A stretch of 52,946 nt of DNA from Myxococcales bacterium (lineage in GTDB: Bacteria; Myxococcota_A; Polyangia; Fen-1088). The position numbers and the translations under genes are program-made. Under the pieces are notes generated by a model. It was not told where the DNA came from. It made no database searches and worked only from the letters and a program-made list of their open reading frames with translations. The stretch covers positions 1-52,946 of the forward strand of contig JANXXE010000028.1 in the NCBI GenBank assembly GCA_025350815.1, in the 5' to 3' direction. The first letter of the stretch is position 1, and the number at the start of each line of letters is the position of its first letter. This document shows positions 33,164 through 41,895 of the stretch, in pieces.

Positions 33164-34363
33164 TTAGCGCGCGCTGAACGTCAGCGCCAGGGCGTGCACG
33201 CGCGAGCGGTAGGTCCCGACGGGCGCGTCGACTGACGCCGCGGCCAGCAGGTGCAGCAGCACGTAGCCCACGTCCACGCCGTAGTGGCCCCGGCTGTAGC
33301 CGATGCCGGCGCCAACGCCCACGCGGTTGCCGTCGGGCGCCGCTGGAACCTGAGTGGTGCTGGGCGTCGTGTTCTGTGCCAAAAACGTTCCTGCCCGCAC
33401 GACCAGCCCGGGCACCGACGTGGACCAGGTGCCACCGAATCGCCCGGTCAGGGCGTTGCGGCTGTCGCGGTCGATGATGCGGTCAGGGGTGGTGCCGTGT
33501 TCAAAGTCGATGACCAGCCTATCGAACGACGCCCACCGCACCTGGTTGACCTCGGCCGACAGCTCGAGCCGCGGATGCGCACGCACCATGACACCGACGG
33601 TGACGATCGCCGGCAGCGTGATTGACGATGCCACCCCCTGGTCGGCATAGATGGTTTCGAAGCCCGGTTTCTCCGGCGAGAAATCGGCGCGCCCTTGCAG
33701 CGCAATGGGGACGCGGCCGCGGTAGGTCAGGGCCAGGTGCACGCGATCGGGCCACGGTCGGTACAGCAGCGCCACATTCAGGTTGTGTCCCCAGCCGCCA
33801 CCCGCCAGCGCCACCCGGCCGCCCGTGATCGAGGGCAGGGCGGTGGCAAGGCCGATGTCGCCGCGGACTATACCGATGCCCGCCGCCACGGCCACCGTGT
33901 CGTGCAGCCGCAGCGCGATCGTCGGGTTCAGCACGATGAAGCGCAGCGATGTCGTCAGCGATTTTTCCGCGCCCGCCCAGCCGTCGGGCCAGTGAACGGC
34001 AAGTCCGAACGGCGCGAACAGGCCAATGCCAGCGTGCACCCGCGCGCCAACGGCGGCGTGCGCGAAAATGTTTGGCACCACGTTGTTGCCAGGGCGGCTG
34101 GTCACGGCTGCCGAGCCGTCGCTCGGTGAAAATGTCGTCTGCGAATGCACGACAGCGGTCATCACCGACGCGCCCCGGGCGGGCATGAACGCCAGCGCCG
34201 CCGGATTGAACCAGACGGCGGCCGGCTCGCGGGTCGCCGCAGTCACCGCGCCGCCCTTCGCCAGCGCCTCCGCCGACTGCTCGTACAGCAGGAAGCCTGA
34301 CGCAACTGCCGCCTGCGCCGGCAGCATCCCGGCAAGCGCCAGCGTGGCGGCAAGGTATCTCAC
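33164..34363 (-). CDS. FadL/OmpP1/TodX-family outer-membrane transporter
   Basis: 399 residues. The signal peptide (YLAATLALAGMLPAQAAVASG) is followed by the FadL-type hatch: GFLLYEQSAEALAKGGAVTAATREPAAVWFNPAALAFM, the conserved NPA region. The rest is an alternating-polarity beta-barrel ending in an aromatic/hydrophobic strand (HALALTFSAR). FadL porins take up long-chain fatty acids or other hydrophobic compounds. The best start is GTG 34363. A TAAGTC lies 6 nt before it, which is a weak match to the leaderless pattern seen elsewhere. The thiolase at 36450 could act on imported fatty acids, but the two genes are not linked in one unit. Confidence 0.9.
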   Translation of the reverse strand: MRYLAATLALAGMLPAQAAVASGFLLYEQSAEALAKGGAVTAATREPAAVWFNPAALAFMPARGASVMTAVVHSQTTFSPSDGSAAVTSRPGNNVVPNIFAHAAVGARVHAGIGLFAPFGLAVHWPDGWAGAEKSLTTSLRFIVLNPTIALRLHDTVAVAAGIGIVRGDIGLATALPSITGGRVALAGGGWGHNLNVALLYRPWPDRVHLALTYRGRVPIALQGRADFSPEKPGFETIYADQGVASSITLPAIVTVGVMVRAHPRLELSAEVNQVRWASFDRLVIDFEHGTTPDRIIDRDSRNALTGRFGGTWSTSVPGLVVRAGTFLAQNTTPSTTQVPAAPDGNRVGVGAGIGYSRGHYGVDVGYVLLHLLAAASVDAPVGTYRSRVHALALTFSAR

Positions 34364-34385
34364 CCAAACGACTTACCACGAGACC

Positions 34386-34417
34386 GCGGGGCGGGGGCCG
34401 TTCGCCCCGTGCCCCGC
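34386..34417 (-). terminator. Strong GC hairpin between ssrA and the FadL-like gene
   Basis: GCGGGGC (34386-34392) pairs with GCCCCGC (34411-34417), with an inner GGGG/CCCC extension. It lies 13 nt past the tmRNA 3' end but has no U-tract, so it may be a processing or stability element or a weak terminator. Confidence 0.4.
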
Positions 34418-34430
34418 TAATCTCAAATTG

Positions 34431-34786
34431 TGGAGGCGCCGGGATTTGCACCCGGGTCCGGAAGCGCTCCGCTCACATCACTACGTGCGTGTCCGGCGAT
34501 TTGGTTTTCGTTCCTGGGTTAGCCCACCGGCGAGGCGTCCCGGGACTTAGCCCTCCCTTTTTCTCGCAACCGCACCGGAAGACGTTGTGCAGCCGCAAAG
34601 CCCGCTAAGTACCCGCTTCCCCGGGCCACAGGCGCCTCCCGGAGTCACGGTCCAGTCCGTTTTTTAGGCGGCTAGAGCGAACGCATTGTCGTTCGCAGTT
34701 GTTTTTTTGCCCGTTTTTACGAGGCCTCGGGCGCCTCGGCACGCGACATGAACTTTGCAAACCTCCGTCGAAACTAATTCGCCCCC
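34431..34786 (-). ncRNA. ssrA: tmRNA (SsrA)
   Basis: Transfer-messenger RNA that rescues stalled ribosomes, 356 nt. The tRNA-like end is clear: the 5' GGGGGCG (34786-34780) pairs perfectly, with one G-U, to the 3' CGCCTCC before the discriminator A at 34431. The T arm reads GGTGCAAATCCC, and the conserved GUUUCGACGGAGG segment follows the 5' end. The mRNA part encodes ANDNAFALAA and TAA (34696-34664), a typical proteolysis tag ending in ALAA. The A-rich run (AAAAAACAAC) just before the tag fits the resume region. The CCA is not encoded. A TATAGT -10 lies 12 nt upstream of the mature 5' end, so RNase P would trim a short leader. Confidence 0.95.
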
Positions 34787-34798
34787 TTCTTGGGCCTC

Positions 34799-34804
34799 AC
34801 TATA
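34799..34804 (-). promoter_or_regulatory. ssrA -10 element TATAGT
   Basis: TATAGT on the minus strand, 12 nt before the mature tmRNA 5' end. The -35 region is weak (near GCCGAT). It occupies the same 56-bp gap as the divergent PrsW gene start region. Confidence 0.55.
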
Positions 34805-34828
34805 GCGCACTCCCGCCGGTACATCGGC

Positions 34829-34834
34829 TACCCT
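34829..34834 (+). promoter_or_regulatory. -10-like TACCCT 8 nt before the PrsW-like gene
   Basis: TACCCT, then 8 nt, then ATG 34843, with no Shine-Dalgarno sequence. The same hexamer and spacing occur before the YbjN-like gene at 42282. Confidence 0.38.
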
Positions 34835-34842
34835 GGTCACCG

Positions 34843-35556
34843 ATGTTCTGGACGATCCTCGTGGCGGGCGCGCCCGGGGCGCTGCTGCTGACGTACTTCT
34901 ACCTGCGCGACCGCTTCGAACGCGAGCCGCTGAGACATGTGGCGGCGGCCTACGTCCTCGGTGCCAGCGCCGAGTTTGGTGCGCGCGCCTTGTCTCGCCT
35001 GGTCGAAGGCCTGTTGTCGGCGGAATGGTTGCAACTGGGTGGCGAGCCCGCCCGCCTTTTCGACGCCTTCGTTCTGTCCGCATCAGTAGAGGAGGCGACC
35101 CAGTGGCTGATCCTGGGCGCGATCATTTACCGTTGGCGCGAGTTTGACGAGCCGCTCGACGGACTTGTCTACGGCGTCGCCCTTGCTCTCGGCTTTGCCA
35201 CCGTGGAGAACCTGTACTACCTGAATCGTCTGGGCCTGGGTGTGGCGTGGCAGCGGGCGCTCTTTGCCGTTCCGGCGCACGCGCTGTTCGGTGGAACCAT
35301 GGGGCATTATGCCGCCCGCGCGAAGTTCGGGCCGGCCCGGCGCCGCGTGGTCTACGCCGCCCTGGCGCTGGCCGTGCCGACGGTCTTCCATGGCCTGTAC
35401 GACTACGCGCTTTTGCACCACCTGGACTGGCGGCTGTGGGTCGTGGTCAGCGTTCTGTTACTGGGTTTCTGGGTCTTTGTTCTCAGGCGCGTCCATCGCG
35501 CGCAGCGCGCGTCCCCCTACCGACCGATGACCATCCCGCCGCCTTCTTCAAGGTGA
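34843..35556 (+). CDS. PrsW-family intramembrane metalloprotease
   Basis: 237 residues with about seven membrane segments. PrsW/CAAX-protease-like motifs are present: the paired glutamates EE at about 83-84 (SVEEATQW), the E122-N123 of GFATVEN, the His146 of PAHALFGGTMG, and the H183/D187 of FHGLYDYALL. B. subtilis PrsW performs site-1 cleavage of the anti-sigma factor RsiW; no anti-sigma factor is encoded nearby, so the substrate here is unknown. The ATG at 34843 gives the start MFWTILVAGAPGALLLTYFYLRD; the frame extends upstream into ssrA, which is not coding. Confidence 0.88.
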   Translation: MFWTILVAGAPGALLLTYFYLRDRFEREPLRHVAAAYVLGASAEFGARALSRLVEGLLSAEWLQLGGEPARLFDAFVLSASVEEATQWLILGAIIYRWREFDEPLDGLVYGVALALGFATVENLYYLNRLGLGVAWQRALFAVPAHALFGGTMGHYAARAKFGPARRRVVYAALALAVPTVFHGLYDYALLHHLDWRLWVVVSVLLLGFWVFVLRRVHRAQRASPYRPMTIPPPSSR

Positions 35557-35565
35557 CGATGGTGC

Positions 35566-35571
35566 TACTAT
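35566..35571 (+). promoter_or_regulatory. -10 element TACTAT 9 nt before the AgmX-like lipoprotein
   Basis: TACTAT then GCGGGCGCC then ATG 35581. It sits in the 24-bp gap after the PrsW gene and gives a separate start with almost no leader. Confidence 0.45.
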
Positions 35572-35580
35572 GCGGGCGCC

Positions 35581-36135
35581 ATGAATTTTCGAGCTGACGT
35601 CGTCGCCATTGCCGCTGCCGCGTGTCTTGGTGCCTGCTCGAAGTCGCCCGCGACCATCCCATCTGGGGACGAAGGCTTTGACCGGCAATGGTCGTCGCTG
35701 GCGGGGCAGGGGATGGATCCGCTGGTTGTCGAGGACGACCAGGCCCAGGGCTTGATGGGCAGCGTGCGTCGGGCGGTGAGGACGCGCGTGGCGACGCCCA
35801 CCACGACGTCCCCGCCGCCGCCGTCCACCGAACCACCGCTACCCGAGCAGCCGCCCAGCACCGAAATCCAGCGCATCGTGCGCGTGAACCTCGGCGGGGT
35901 GAAGACCTGTTATCTGATGATGACCCGCGCCGGGGTGGATCGTTCGGGCAAGGCGATTGTCACCTTCGGCATCGACCCCGACGGGAAGGTGTCCAACGCC
36001 AAGATCGACGCGCCCTCGTTCACGGGCACGGTGCTGCCTGGCTGCGTGATGGGCCAGGTGCAGCGCTGGGCGTTCCCCCGGTCACAAAAAGGGGGCGGCT
36101 CGGTCAGCTACCCCTTTGTCTTCGTCAGCGGCTAG
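35581..36135 (+). CDS. Lipoprotein with AgmX/PglI-like C-terminal domain
   Basis: 184 residues. The leader ends in LGACSK (lipobox). A Pro-rich spacer follows (TTTSPPPPSTEPPLPEQPP), then a domain with the AgmX/PglI pattern: IVRVNLGGVKTCYLMMTRAG, SGKAIVTFGIDPDGKV, PGCVMGQVQRWAFPRSQKGGGSVSYPFVF, where two cysteines and the final aromatic YPFVF are typical. Related domains occur in myxobacterial motility proteins and TonB-like C-termini. The Pro-rich spacer could span the periplasm. Function unknown; interaction with ExbB/D-type motors is speculative. The stop is 6 nt from that of the convergent small gene. Confidence 0.85.
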   Translation: MNFRADVVAIAAAACLGACSKSPATIPSGDEGFDRQWSSLAGQGMDPLVVEDDQAQGLMGSVRRAVRTRVATPTTTSPPPPSTEPPLPEQPPSTEIQRIVRVNLGGVKTCYLMMTRAGVDRSGKAIVTFGIDPDGKVSNAKIDAPSFTGTVLPGCVMGQVQRWAFPRSQKGGGSVSYPFVFVSG

Positions 36136-36141
36136 GACGCG

Positions 36142-36342
36142 CTACTTGGCGGTCTTTTCTTCCCAGAAGAAGACGGTGATCGCCAGACAGTGAAAGGCCT
36201 CGTCCGAGGACTGCGTCACGATGGTGTCGACCACCTGGCACTGGGAATGATCGCGAATCCAGGCGGTTACCTTGTCGCCGAGGTTCTCTCGCTCCTGCGC
36301 CATCGTCGCCGAGAAGACCTTGACCCCGTTGAACTTTGCCAT
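36142..36342 (-). CDS. Small conserved-looking protein of unknown function
   Basis: 66 residues from ATG 36342 (MAKFNGVKVFSATM); ATG 36366 would add eight residues. The order beta (NGVKVFSA), helix (ERENLGDKVTAWIRDH), beta (QVVDTIVTQSS), beta (FHCLAITVFFWEE) suggests a compact alpha/beta fold. It recalls the small dsDNA-binding or Cse60-like family, but I am not sure. It lies 107 nt downstream of the thiolase on the same strand. No Shine-Dalgarno sequence is obvious at either start. Confidence 0.65.
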   Translation of the reverse strand: MAKFNGVKVFSATMAQERENLGDKVTAWIRDHSQCQVVDTIVTQSSDEAFHCLAITVFFWEEKTAK

Positions 36343-36449
36343 CGTATGCGTCTGATTCTGTAACATCACTGTTTGTCTTTCTTCTCCGAGGCAAAACCCC
36401 GAATCGCGATTGAACGGAACCGCCTGTTTCCGTCGGTTGGTTGGATATC

Positions 36450-37655
36450 CTATAGCAATGTTTCGAGGACGACGGCAATCCCTTGTCCGCCACCAATGCA
36501 CGCCGCCCCGAGGCCGTAGCGCCCCCGCTGGCGACGCAGCTCATAGATCAAGTGGGTCATGATGCGTGCGCCCGAGGCCCCCAGCGGATGCCCGAGCGCG
36601 ATTGCGCCGCCGTCGACGTTGGTCTTTTCGCGCGGCAGGTGCGCCTCCTTCTCGACCGCCAGGTACTGCGCCGCGAAGGCCTCGTTGACCTCGATCAGCG
36701 TCATGTCATCGATGGTCAACCGGGCGCGTTCAAGCGCCGCCTTGATGGCGGGGACGGGCCCGAGGCCCATCAGCTTGGGCTCGACGCCAACGAAGGCCCA
36801 CGAGACGATGCGCGCCAGCGGCGTCAGCTTCTTGCGCTCGGCCAGACCCCGCGACGTCAGCACCAGGGCCGCCGCGCCGTCGGCGATACCGGACGCGTTC
36901 CCCGCCGTGACGACGCCGTCGTTCTTGAACACCGGTGACAGGCGTCCAAGCGCCTCGGGCGTGGTATCGGGGCGTGGATGCTCGTCGCGCGTGAAGGCCT
37001 TTGGTCCGCCCTTGCCGGGCACCTCCAGCGGGGCCAGTTCAGCGTCGAATCGCCCGGCCGCATCCGCCGCCGCCCAGCGTTTTTGCGACGACAGCGCGTA
37101 CTCGTCGCAGGCTTGACGGCTGATGCCGGCGCGCTCGGCGACGTTTTCCGCGGTCCTGCCCATCGAACAGCCCGCGTAATCGTCCGTCAGCGCCGTCCAC
37201 AACAAATCTTCCAGTGGTGGCGCCTTGCCGAAGGCATAACCCCAACGCGCGCCTCGCAGGACGTGTGGGGCCAGGCTCATCGATTCTGTGCCGCCCACCA
37301 GGCACGCCTCGGCGTCGCCGCTGCGGATCTCTTGCGCGCCGCTGACGGCGGCTTGAAAGCCCGATCCGCACAGGCGGTTGACCGTCAGCGCCGGCACTGC
37401 CACCGGCAAACCCGCGCGCAGGCCAACGTGTCGCGCACAGTAAATGTCGTCGGGCGAAGTCTGGGCCACGTTGCCGAACACGACCTGCGAGAAATCAGCG
37501 GGTTCAAGCGCCGACTGCGCGATGGCGGCCTTGGCTGCGGTGAATCCCAGTTCGGTCGCGCGCAAAGATCTGGCGCTGCCGCCGAAGGCCCCGAACGGGG
37601 TGCGCTTCGCCGCCACCACCCAACAATCCCGCGTACCGACGAATTCCGAGGTCAC
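36450..37655 (-). CDS. Acetyl-CoA acetyltransferase / thiolase
   Basis: 401 residues. The nucleophilic Cys is at about residue 96 (NRLCGSGFQA), the second signature is NVDGGAIALGHPLGASGAR, and the C-terminal active-site Cys lies in ACIGGGQGIA. NEAFAAQYLA and the HxxGxxxx loop also match. It condenses two acetyl-CoA, or cleaves 3-ketoacyl-CoA, in the cytoplasm; the sequence looks closer to biosynthetic (AtoB/PhaA-like) than to FadA, though that is a judgement by eye. The start is GTG 37655 behind a near-consensus promoter, with GGTGAG as a modest Shine-Dalgarno. Confidence 0.95.
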   Translation of the reverse strand: MTSEFVGTRDCWVVAAKRTPFGAFGGSARSLRATELGFTAAKAAIAQSALEPADFSQVVFGNVAQTSPDDIYCARHVGLRAGLPVAVPALTVNRLCGSGFQAAVSGAQEIRSGDAEACLVGGTESMSLAPHVLRGARWGYAFGKAPPLEDLLWTALTDDYAGCSMGRTAENVAERAGISRQACDEYALSSQKRWAAADAAGRFDAELAPLEVPGKGGPKAFTRDEHPRPDTTPEALGRLSPVFKNDGVVTAGNASGIADGAAALVLTSRGLAERKKLTPLARIVSWAFVGVEPKLMGLGPVPAIKAALERARLTIDDMTLIEVNEAFAAQYLAVEKEAHLPREKTNVDGGAIALGHPLGASGARIMTHLIYELRRQRGRYGLGAACIGGGQGIAVVLETLL

Positions 37656-37680
37656 GTCTCACCAGGGTTGAACTTCGGGA

Positions 37681-37709
37681 GTTATAGGCCCGTCCCACCC
37701 CGGGGTCAA
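37681..37709 (-). promoter_or_regulatory. Thiolase promoter
   Basis: Minus strand TTGACC (37709-37704), a 17-bp spacer and TATAAC (37686-37681). This is among the best sigma-70-like matches in the window and gives a leader of about 20 nt before GTG 37655. Confidence 0.72.
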
Positions 37710-37736
37710 GGTTATGGTTACAAAAAAATACGTTAG

Positions 37737-40700
37737 TTAGACTACTGCTGAAACGCCAAGTTCGTCGCGAAGATCAAAATGTTCCAGCGACAGGGCGAAT
37801 TCCAGCAGGTGATCCAGGGCTTCAGGGCCCTCTTCCTCTGCCACGGCGCGCCCGACGCGCAGCAGATCGCCGCAGATCAACAGGCCCATACGGGTGGCCG
37901 TTCGATTCAGCGTGCGCGACCACGCGCTCAGGTTGATGGCGGGTCGTTCGTGCAAAATGCGCAGGCCGAACTCGACCACCTGGGCCAGCAGCGTTGCATC
38001 CCCGCTGGCGATGCGCCGGCAGATGGCCTCGACCTCCAGCGCCTCAGGGGTGTCATCGCCGCGCCCCAGCGCCAACGCGGCCAGTAAATAAGGTCGCAGC
38101 TGTCGGCCCGAGCGTGACGAGCCAGCGATGCGTCCCGGCGTGGCCAGGGCCATCGCCCGGCCCAGGCGAAAGCCAAGTTCGACCGTGTCGCTGCTTTCGA
38201 GAAGGGCCGGCCCAACCAGCAGCGCATAAGGCCGCACGTCGGCCAGGCGCGCGTCGCTAACCAGATCTCCGTGCCGGAAGAAGATCGCCGGAGGCGGGGT
38301 GTTCAGCGTGCGGCAAACGTACTGCAACACCCGACGAAAGGGATCACTCAGCCTGTCGAAAGACAGCGGGGTCTCGGTGCCGAATCCCAGGTCGTCGCCT
38401 GAAAAGGGGCGCACGATCTCGGCTTGGGCCAACAAATTGAAAAGCTGCTCCAGATCCGCGTCCTCGGCTGAATAACCCAGGCGCCCGAGGGTGGTGGGGG
38501 GCAGCGGTGGCAGGCGCGGCAGCAGGCGGGGCCGGTTCTGATCTGCGATCTGCCGGGTCTCGTCGTCGGACAGCCCACGCAGCGCCAGGGCGGCGGCAGC
38601 CACGGTGGCCGCATCGTGCCGTCCGGCCCTGGTCAGCAGGTCCATGAGGGCCGCTCCGACCTGTCGGTCATCGGGGCGCAGTCGCCATTCGGCGGTCAAT
38701 GCGCGACAGATTTCTCGCCATCGCGCCGGATCCTCGGCGTTGAGTTCGACCACCTTGCGCTGGATGGCGAGGTCATCGGGGGCGAGACGAGCCGCCATTT
38801 CGTACGCAATGCGTGCGCTTCCGCGATCGCCGAGTTCGGCTTCGTACAGATCGGCAAGTTCCTTCCACAGGCGCCGCCGCAGCGGCAGCGCCCGCTCACC
38901 GAGGCCCGCGATGGCGCGTCGGTATAGCCGTTCGGTGGCGCGCAGATCACCCGTGCGCGCGTACAGGCGAACCAGCAATTCCACGGCCTCGGGCTGCGCG
39001 GGATCCAGCTCCAGTGTCCGCTCGAAATGCAGGCGCGCCTCTTCGTCGTCGCCCTGACTGAGCGCCACGCGGCCGAGAAACTCATGTGCCTCCGAAAGGT
39101 CGGGATCCAGGGTCAGAGCGTGCAGCAGCTTTTCGCGCGCCTCGTCGACCGACACGTCACCCCGGGCCACGAACAGCGTCCACCCGAGATAGGCGTGGTA
39201 GGCCGCCTGGTCCGGACGTGCCTTGGTGGCCGCGTCGAATTGCGCCACGGCTTGCTGATGCTCGCCCGACGACAACAGGCCCAGGCCCGTGCCGAACGCC
39301 AGTTCCGCGCCCAGCGGGTCTGTCTGTTCAGACGGGTCGTAACCGGTCTCGTGAACCTGCGCGACCTGCGGCGGCCCCGAGAGCGCCTTGTGCGCCCGTT
39401 GATAGGCGGAGCGCACCGCCTGCAACTTCGGCGTGTCCTCGGCGAGATCCACCTGCGCATACGCGTCCAGCGAGAACTGGTTCATCTTTTCGGTGAAGGC
39501 GGCGCTGATTTCCGCGCCTGAGGCCGACTCGACCAGACCCAGAACCTCGTGGGGCGTCTTGCCGTGAATTTCGAGGTATTCGATGAGCAGGTCCCGTCGG
39601 AGATCGCCGCTTTGGGGGCGGCGGATCGGTGGTGGTGGCTTCCGCGCCCTCGCGGGCATTGCGGGGGCGACGGGCAGCTCGGTGAAGGAGACGACGCCCG
39701 ATTCCTCGCCGTCGCCGAGCGGCGCGGGGACGACCCCCGGGTCGGGCGGGCGAATCGCGCTGGTGGGCAGCGACACCGTGGCATCCGTGAACAGATCGTC
39801 GACGGGGGCGAGGGTGATCCGCTTGAATGCGCCAGAGACCTCGGCGCCCAGGCGCTCCAGTGAAAACGACTCGCTGGCGTCGGGGTGCTCGCGCTGTGCG
39901 GCCTCGGGCGCCGGCGCACCCAGTTCCGCAAGGCCGGTCAGCAGCAGCGCTTCGATGCCGAGCAGTAGCAGCTCCGAGTCGGGTCGTAGAATCAGAGAGC
40001 CGAGAATGGTTCCGGCGCGCGGGCCACCTGCAAGGAGCTCGGCCAAGTTGCTGCCAAACACCGCATTGAACGAGGGCGCGAAACGCGCGAAGCGGGGCGC
40101 AAGCTTGAGCGGTCGTGCGCCGTCTTCGTCGAAGCGGCCGACCAAGGTGTCTGGCGCCGCGGTTCGCTGTAGCCCCTTGAAGATCAGTCCCTCGATGTCG
40201 AGGTCGTGCTCGATGACCCGGTCGGCGAACGCATCGCCCGGGTCGAAGCTGTAGCTTCCGTCGTTCCAGCGCAGGCAATCCACGATTCGTTTGCGCGCCT
40301 GCCCCGCGAGAAACTGCAAAACGTCCTCGGGCGTCAACCAGCCCAGTTCGACGAGGACAGTGCCCATCTTCTGGTTGCGCGCCTTGCTTTCGGCCAGGAG
40401 GTACGCCAGTTGCTGCTCGTCAATTACCCCGCGCGCCAGCAGCAGCGACCCCAGGGCCTCCTGCCGCAGATTGGACTCGGCGCCCACGGTTCGCCCGTCG
40501 CGCAGGAAAAGTTCCTTGCCCATTTTTCCGCGCACCAGAACCAATGTCCCGGTCGAACGGGCCTCGATATGATCCAGCAGCAGGCGCGGAACGCCGCGGT
40601 CGGCCAGCAGACCGTCCGACGTCGTCGCCGCCCCTTCGGCAAGCGGTGCAAAGACGGCCTCGGCCGCGGGTGCCCGCTGTCGGTCAACCATGGACAGGAT

Positions 40701-41066
40701 CGCAGCGCCCAGGTCATCCCCCGCGACGGGTTTGGGCAGGAACATCACCTTGAATTCGTCGACAAGACCGCGGACCAGGTCGGGCTCTTTGTACACACCC
40801 GAGGTGACGATCACGGGCACGGACAGTCCCTCGGGTGTTCCGCGCAGCGCCCGGCAAAACGCGAACCCATCCATCCCGGGCATGAATAAATCGGTGATGA
40901 TCAGATCGGGGCGTTCGGCCGCAACCTGCGCCAGCCCCTTCTTGCCGTCGGCCGCATGTACGAAACGCAGCGCCAGCTTCTGCAGGCGGGCATCCGAGTT
41001 GATGGTCCGCTCCAGCGAGCGCCGCACCACGGCGTCGTCATCGACGAGCAGAATGGTCGTGGGCAT
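37737..41066 (-). CDS. Giant response regulator: REC, DUF4388/PATAN, J-like and TPR domains
   Basis: 1109 residues. The N-terminal receiver has DDD at the start, the phospho-Asp at about residue 59 (LIITDLFMPGMDG) and a conserved Lys (FLPKPV). A DUF4388/PATAN-type region follows (about 150-320), with GTLVLVRGKMGKELFLRDG, LGSLLLARGVIDEQQLAYLL and YSFDPGD. After a Pro-rich linker comes a J-like helix pair without HPD (KTPHEVLGLVESASGAEISAAFTEKM). Next are TPRs (about 600-760), then a C-terminal helical domain of about 300 residues that I do not recognise. There is no output DNA-binding domain, so signalling is probably by protein contact. It follows PspA by about 27 nt. ATG 41066 was preferred to GTG 41072. 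Confidence 0.88.
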   Translation of the reverse strand: MPTTILLVDDDAVVRRSLERTINSDARLQKLALRFVHAADGKKGLAQVAAERPDLIITDLFMPGMDGFAFCRALRGTPEGLSVPVIVTSGVYKEPDLVRGLVDEFKVMFLPKPVAGDDLGAAILSMVDRQRAPAAEAVFAPLAEGAATTSDGLLADRGVPRLLLDHIEARSTGTLVLVRGKMGKELFLRDGRTVGAESNLRQEALGSLLLARGVIDEQQLAYLLAESKARNQKMGTVLVELGWLTPEDVLQFLAGQARKRIVDCLRWNDGSYSFDPGDAFADRVIEHDLDIEGLIFKGLQRTAAPDTLVGRFDEDGARPLKLAPRFARFAPSFNAVFGSNLAELLAGGPRAGTILGSLILRPDSELLLLGIEALLLTGLAELGAPAPEAAQREHPDASESFSLERLGAEVSGAFKRITLAPVDDLFTDATVSLPTSAIRPPDPGVVPAPLGDGEESGVVSFTELPVAPAMPARARKPPPPIRRPQSGDLRRDLLIEYLEIHGKTPHEVLGLVESASGAEISAAFTEKMNQFSLDAYAQVDLAEDTPKLQAVRSAYQRAHKALSGPPQVAQVHETGYDPSEQTDPLGAELAFGTGLGLLSSGEHQQAVAQFDAATKARPDQAAYHAYLGWTLFVARGDVSVDEAREKLLHALTLDPDLSEAHEFLGRVALSQGDDEEARLHFERTLELDPAQPEAVELLVRLYARTGDLRATERLYRRAIAGLGERALPLRRRLWKELADLYEAELGDRGSARIAYEMAARLAPDDLAIQRKVVELNAEDPARWREICRALTAEWRLRPDDRQVGAALMDLLTRAGRHDAATVAAAALALRGLSDDETRQIADQNRPRLLPRLPPLPPTTLGRLGYSAEDADLEQLFNLLAQAEIVRPFSGDDLGFGTETPLSFDRLSDPFRRVLQYVCRTLNTPPPAIFFRHGDLVSDARLADVRPYALLVGPALLESSDTVELGFRLGRAMALATPGRIAGSSRSGRQLRPYLLAALALGRGDDTPEALEVEAICRRIASGDATLLAQVVEFGLRILHERPAINLSAWSRTLNRTATRMGLLICGDLLRVGRAVAEEEGPEALDHLLEFALSLEHFDLRDELGVSAVV

Positions 41067-41092
41067 GGCCACCGGTGTTCAGCGAGGCCCGA

Positions 41093-41869
41093 CTACTTGC
41101 TCCGCGAGCCCGTGGGCACGCCGACCGATTCGGACGCACCTTCGATTCCTTCGAGCGATTCCCCCCTCGCGGGCAAGGCCGCGCGCACCGTCTGTGCCGG
41201 CAGGCCCATCTTCGCCTTCAACTCTTCAAGGGCATTGTCGCTGCCCGAGCCCGCCTCGAGGCTCTTGAATTTTTGCGTCAGCGTGTCGCCCGCCAGCTCT
41301 CCACCTATCTCGGTGGACGCCTCGGCCTCGGCCTCGATGCTGTCGACCTTCTGGGCCATTCGCTCGAAGGTGTCGAAGGCATTCGTGTCCGACAGGCCCC
41401 GCATCGTGTCCTGAATGGCCCGCTGGGCCTCGGCCCGCTTCTGCCGCGCGACGAGGATGTTCTTCTTGCGCTTGGCCTCTTCAATCTTGTCGTTCAGGGT
41501 GCGCAGCTGATCCTTCAGCTTATCTACGGCTTCCTTCTGCAAGATCGACTGCTTGGTGAACTCGGCCAGCTGGGTATCGTGCTCGCCCTTGCGTTTGAGC
41601 GCTTCGCGCGCCAGGTTGTCGTCGCCCGCCCGCACGGCCAGCATCGCCTTGCGTTCCCATTCCTTGGACAGCTCGGACTGCTCGTCCCTCTGCTTCTCCA
41701 GGCGCTTCTGGTCGACGATCGACATCGCGACTTGTTTCTTCGCGTCGACAAGCTGGTTTTGCATGTCGACAACGATCTGATTCAGCATCTTCTGCGGGTC
41801 TTCCGCCTTCGAGATGAGATCGTTCAGATTCGATTTGAGCAGCGTGCCGAGCCGCGAAAAGATTCCCAT
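41093..41869 (-). CDS. pspA: PspA/IM30-family membrane-stress protein
   Basis: 258 residues, mostly long coiled-coil helices. The N-terminal amphipathic helix (MGIFSRLGTLLKSNLNDLI) and the PspA start pattern SKAEDPQKMLNQIVVDMQNQLVDAKKQVA are diagnostic, followed by the hairpin QRDEQSELSKEWERKAMLAVRAGDDNLAREALKRKGEHD. It is an ESCRT-III-like protein that binds and stabilises the inner membrane. A good Shine-Dalgarno AGAGGAAG precedes the ATG. The tail after about residue 220 (LPARGESLEGIEGASESVGVPTGSRSK) is Ser/Gly-rich and likely disordered. It is the second gene of a YbjN-like / PspA / response-regulator unit; no PspF-type activator is adjacent. Confidence 0.94.
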   Translation of the reverse strand: MGIFSRLGTLLKSNLNDLISKAEDPQKMLNQIVVDMQNQLVDAKKQVAMSIVDQKRLEKQRDEQSELSKEWERKAMLAVRAGDDNLAREALKRKGEHDTQLAEFTKQSILQKEAVDKLKDQLRTLNDKIEEAKRKKNILVARQKRAEAQRAIQDTMRGLSDTNAFDTFERMAQKVDSIEAEAEASTEIGGELAGDTLTQKFKSLEAGSGSDNALEELKAKMGLPAQTVRAALPARGESLEGIEGASESVGVPTGSRSK

Positions 41870-41895
41870 GGTCTTCCTCTGGTGTTACGCGCCGT

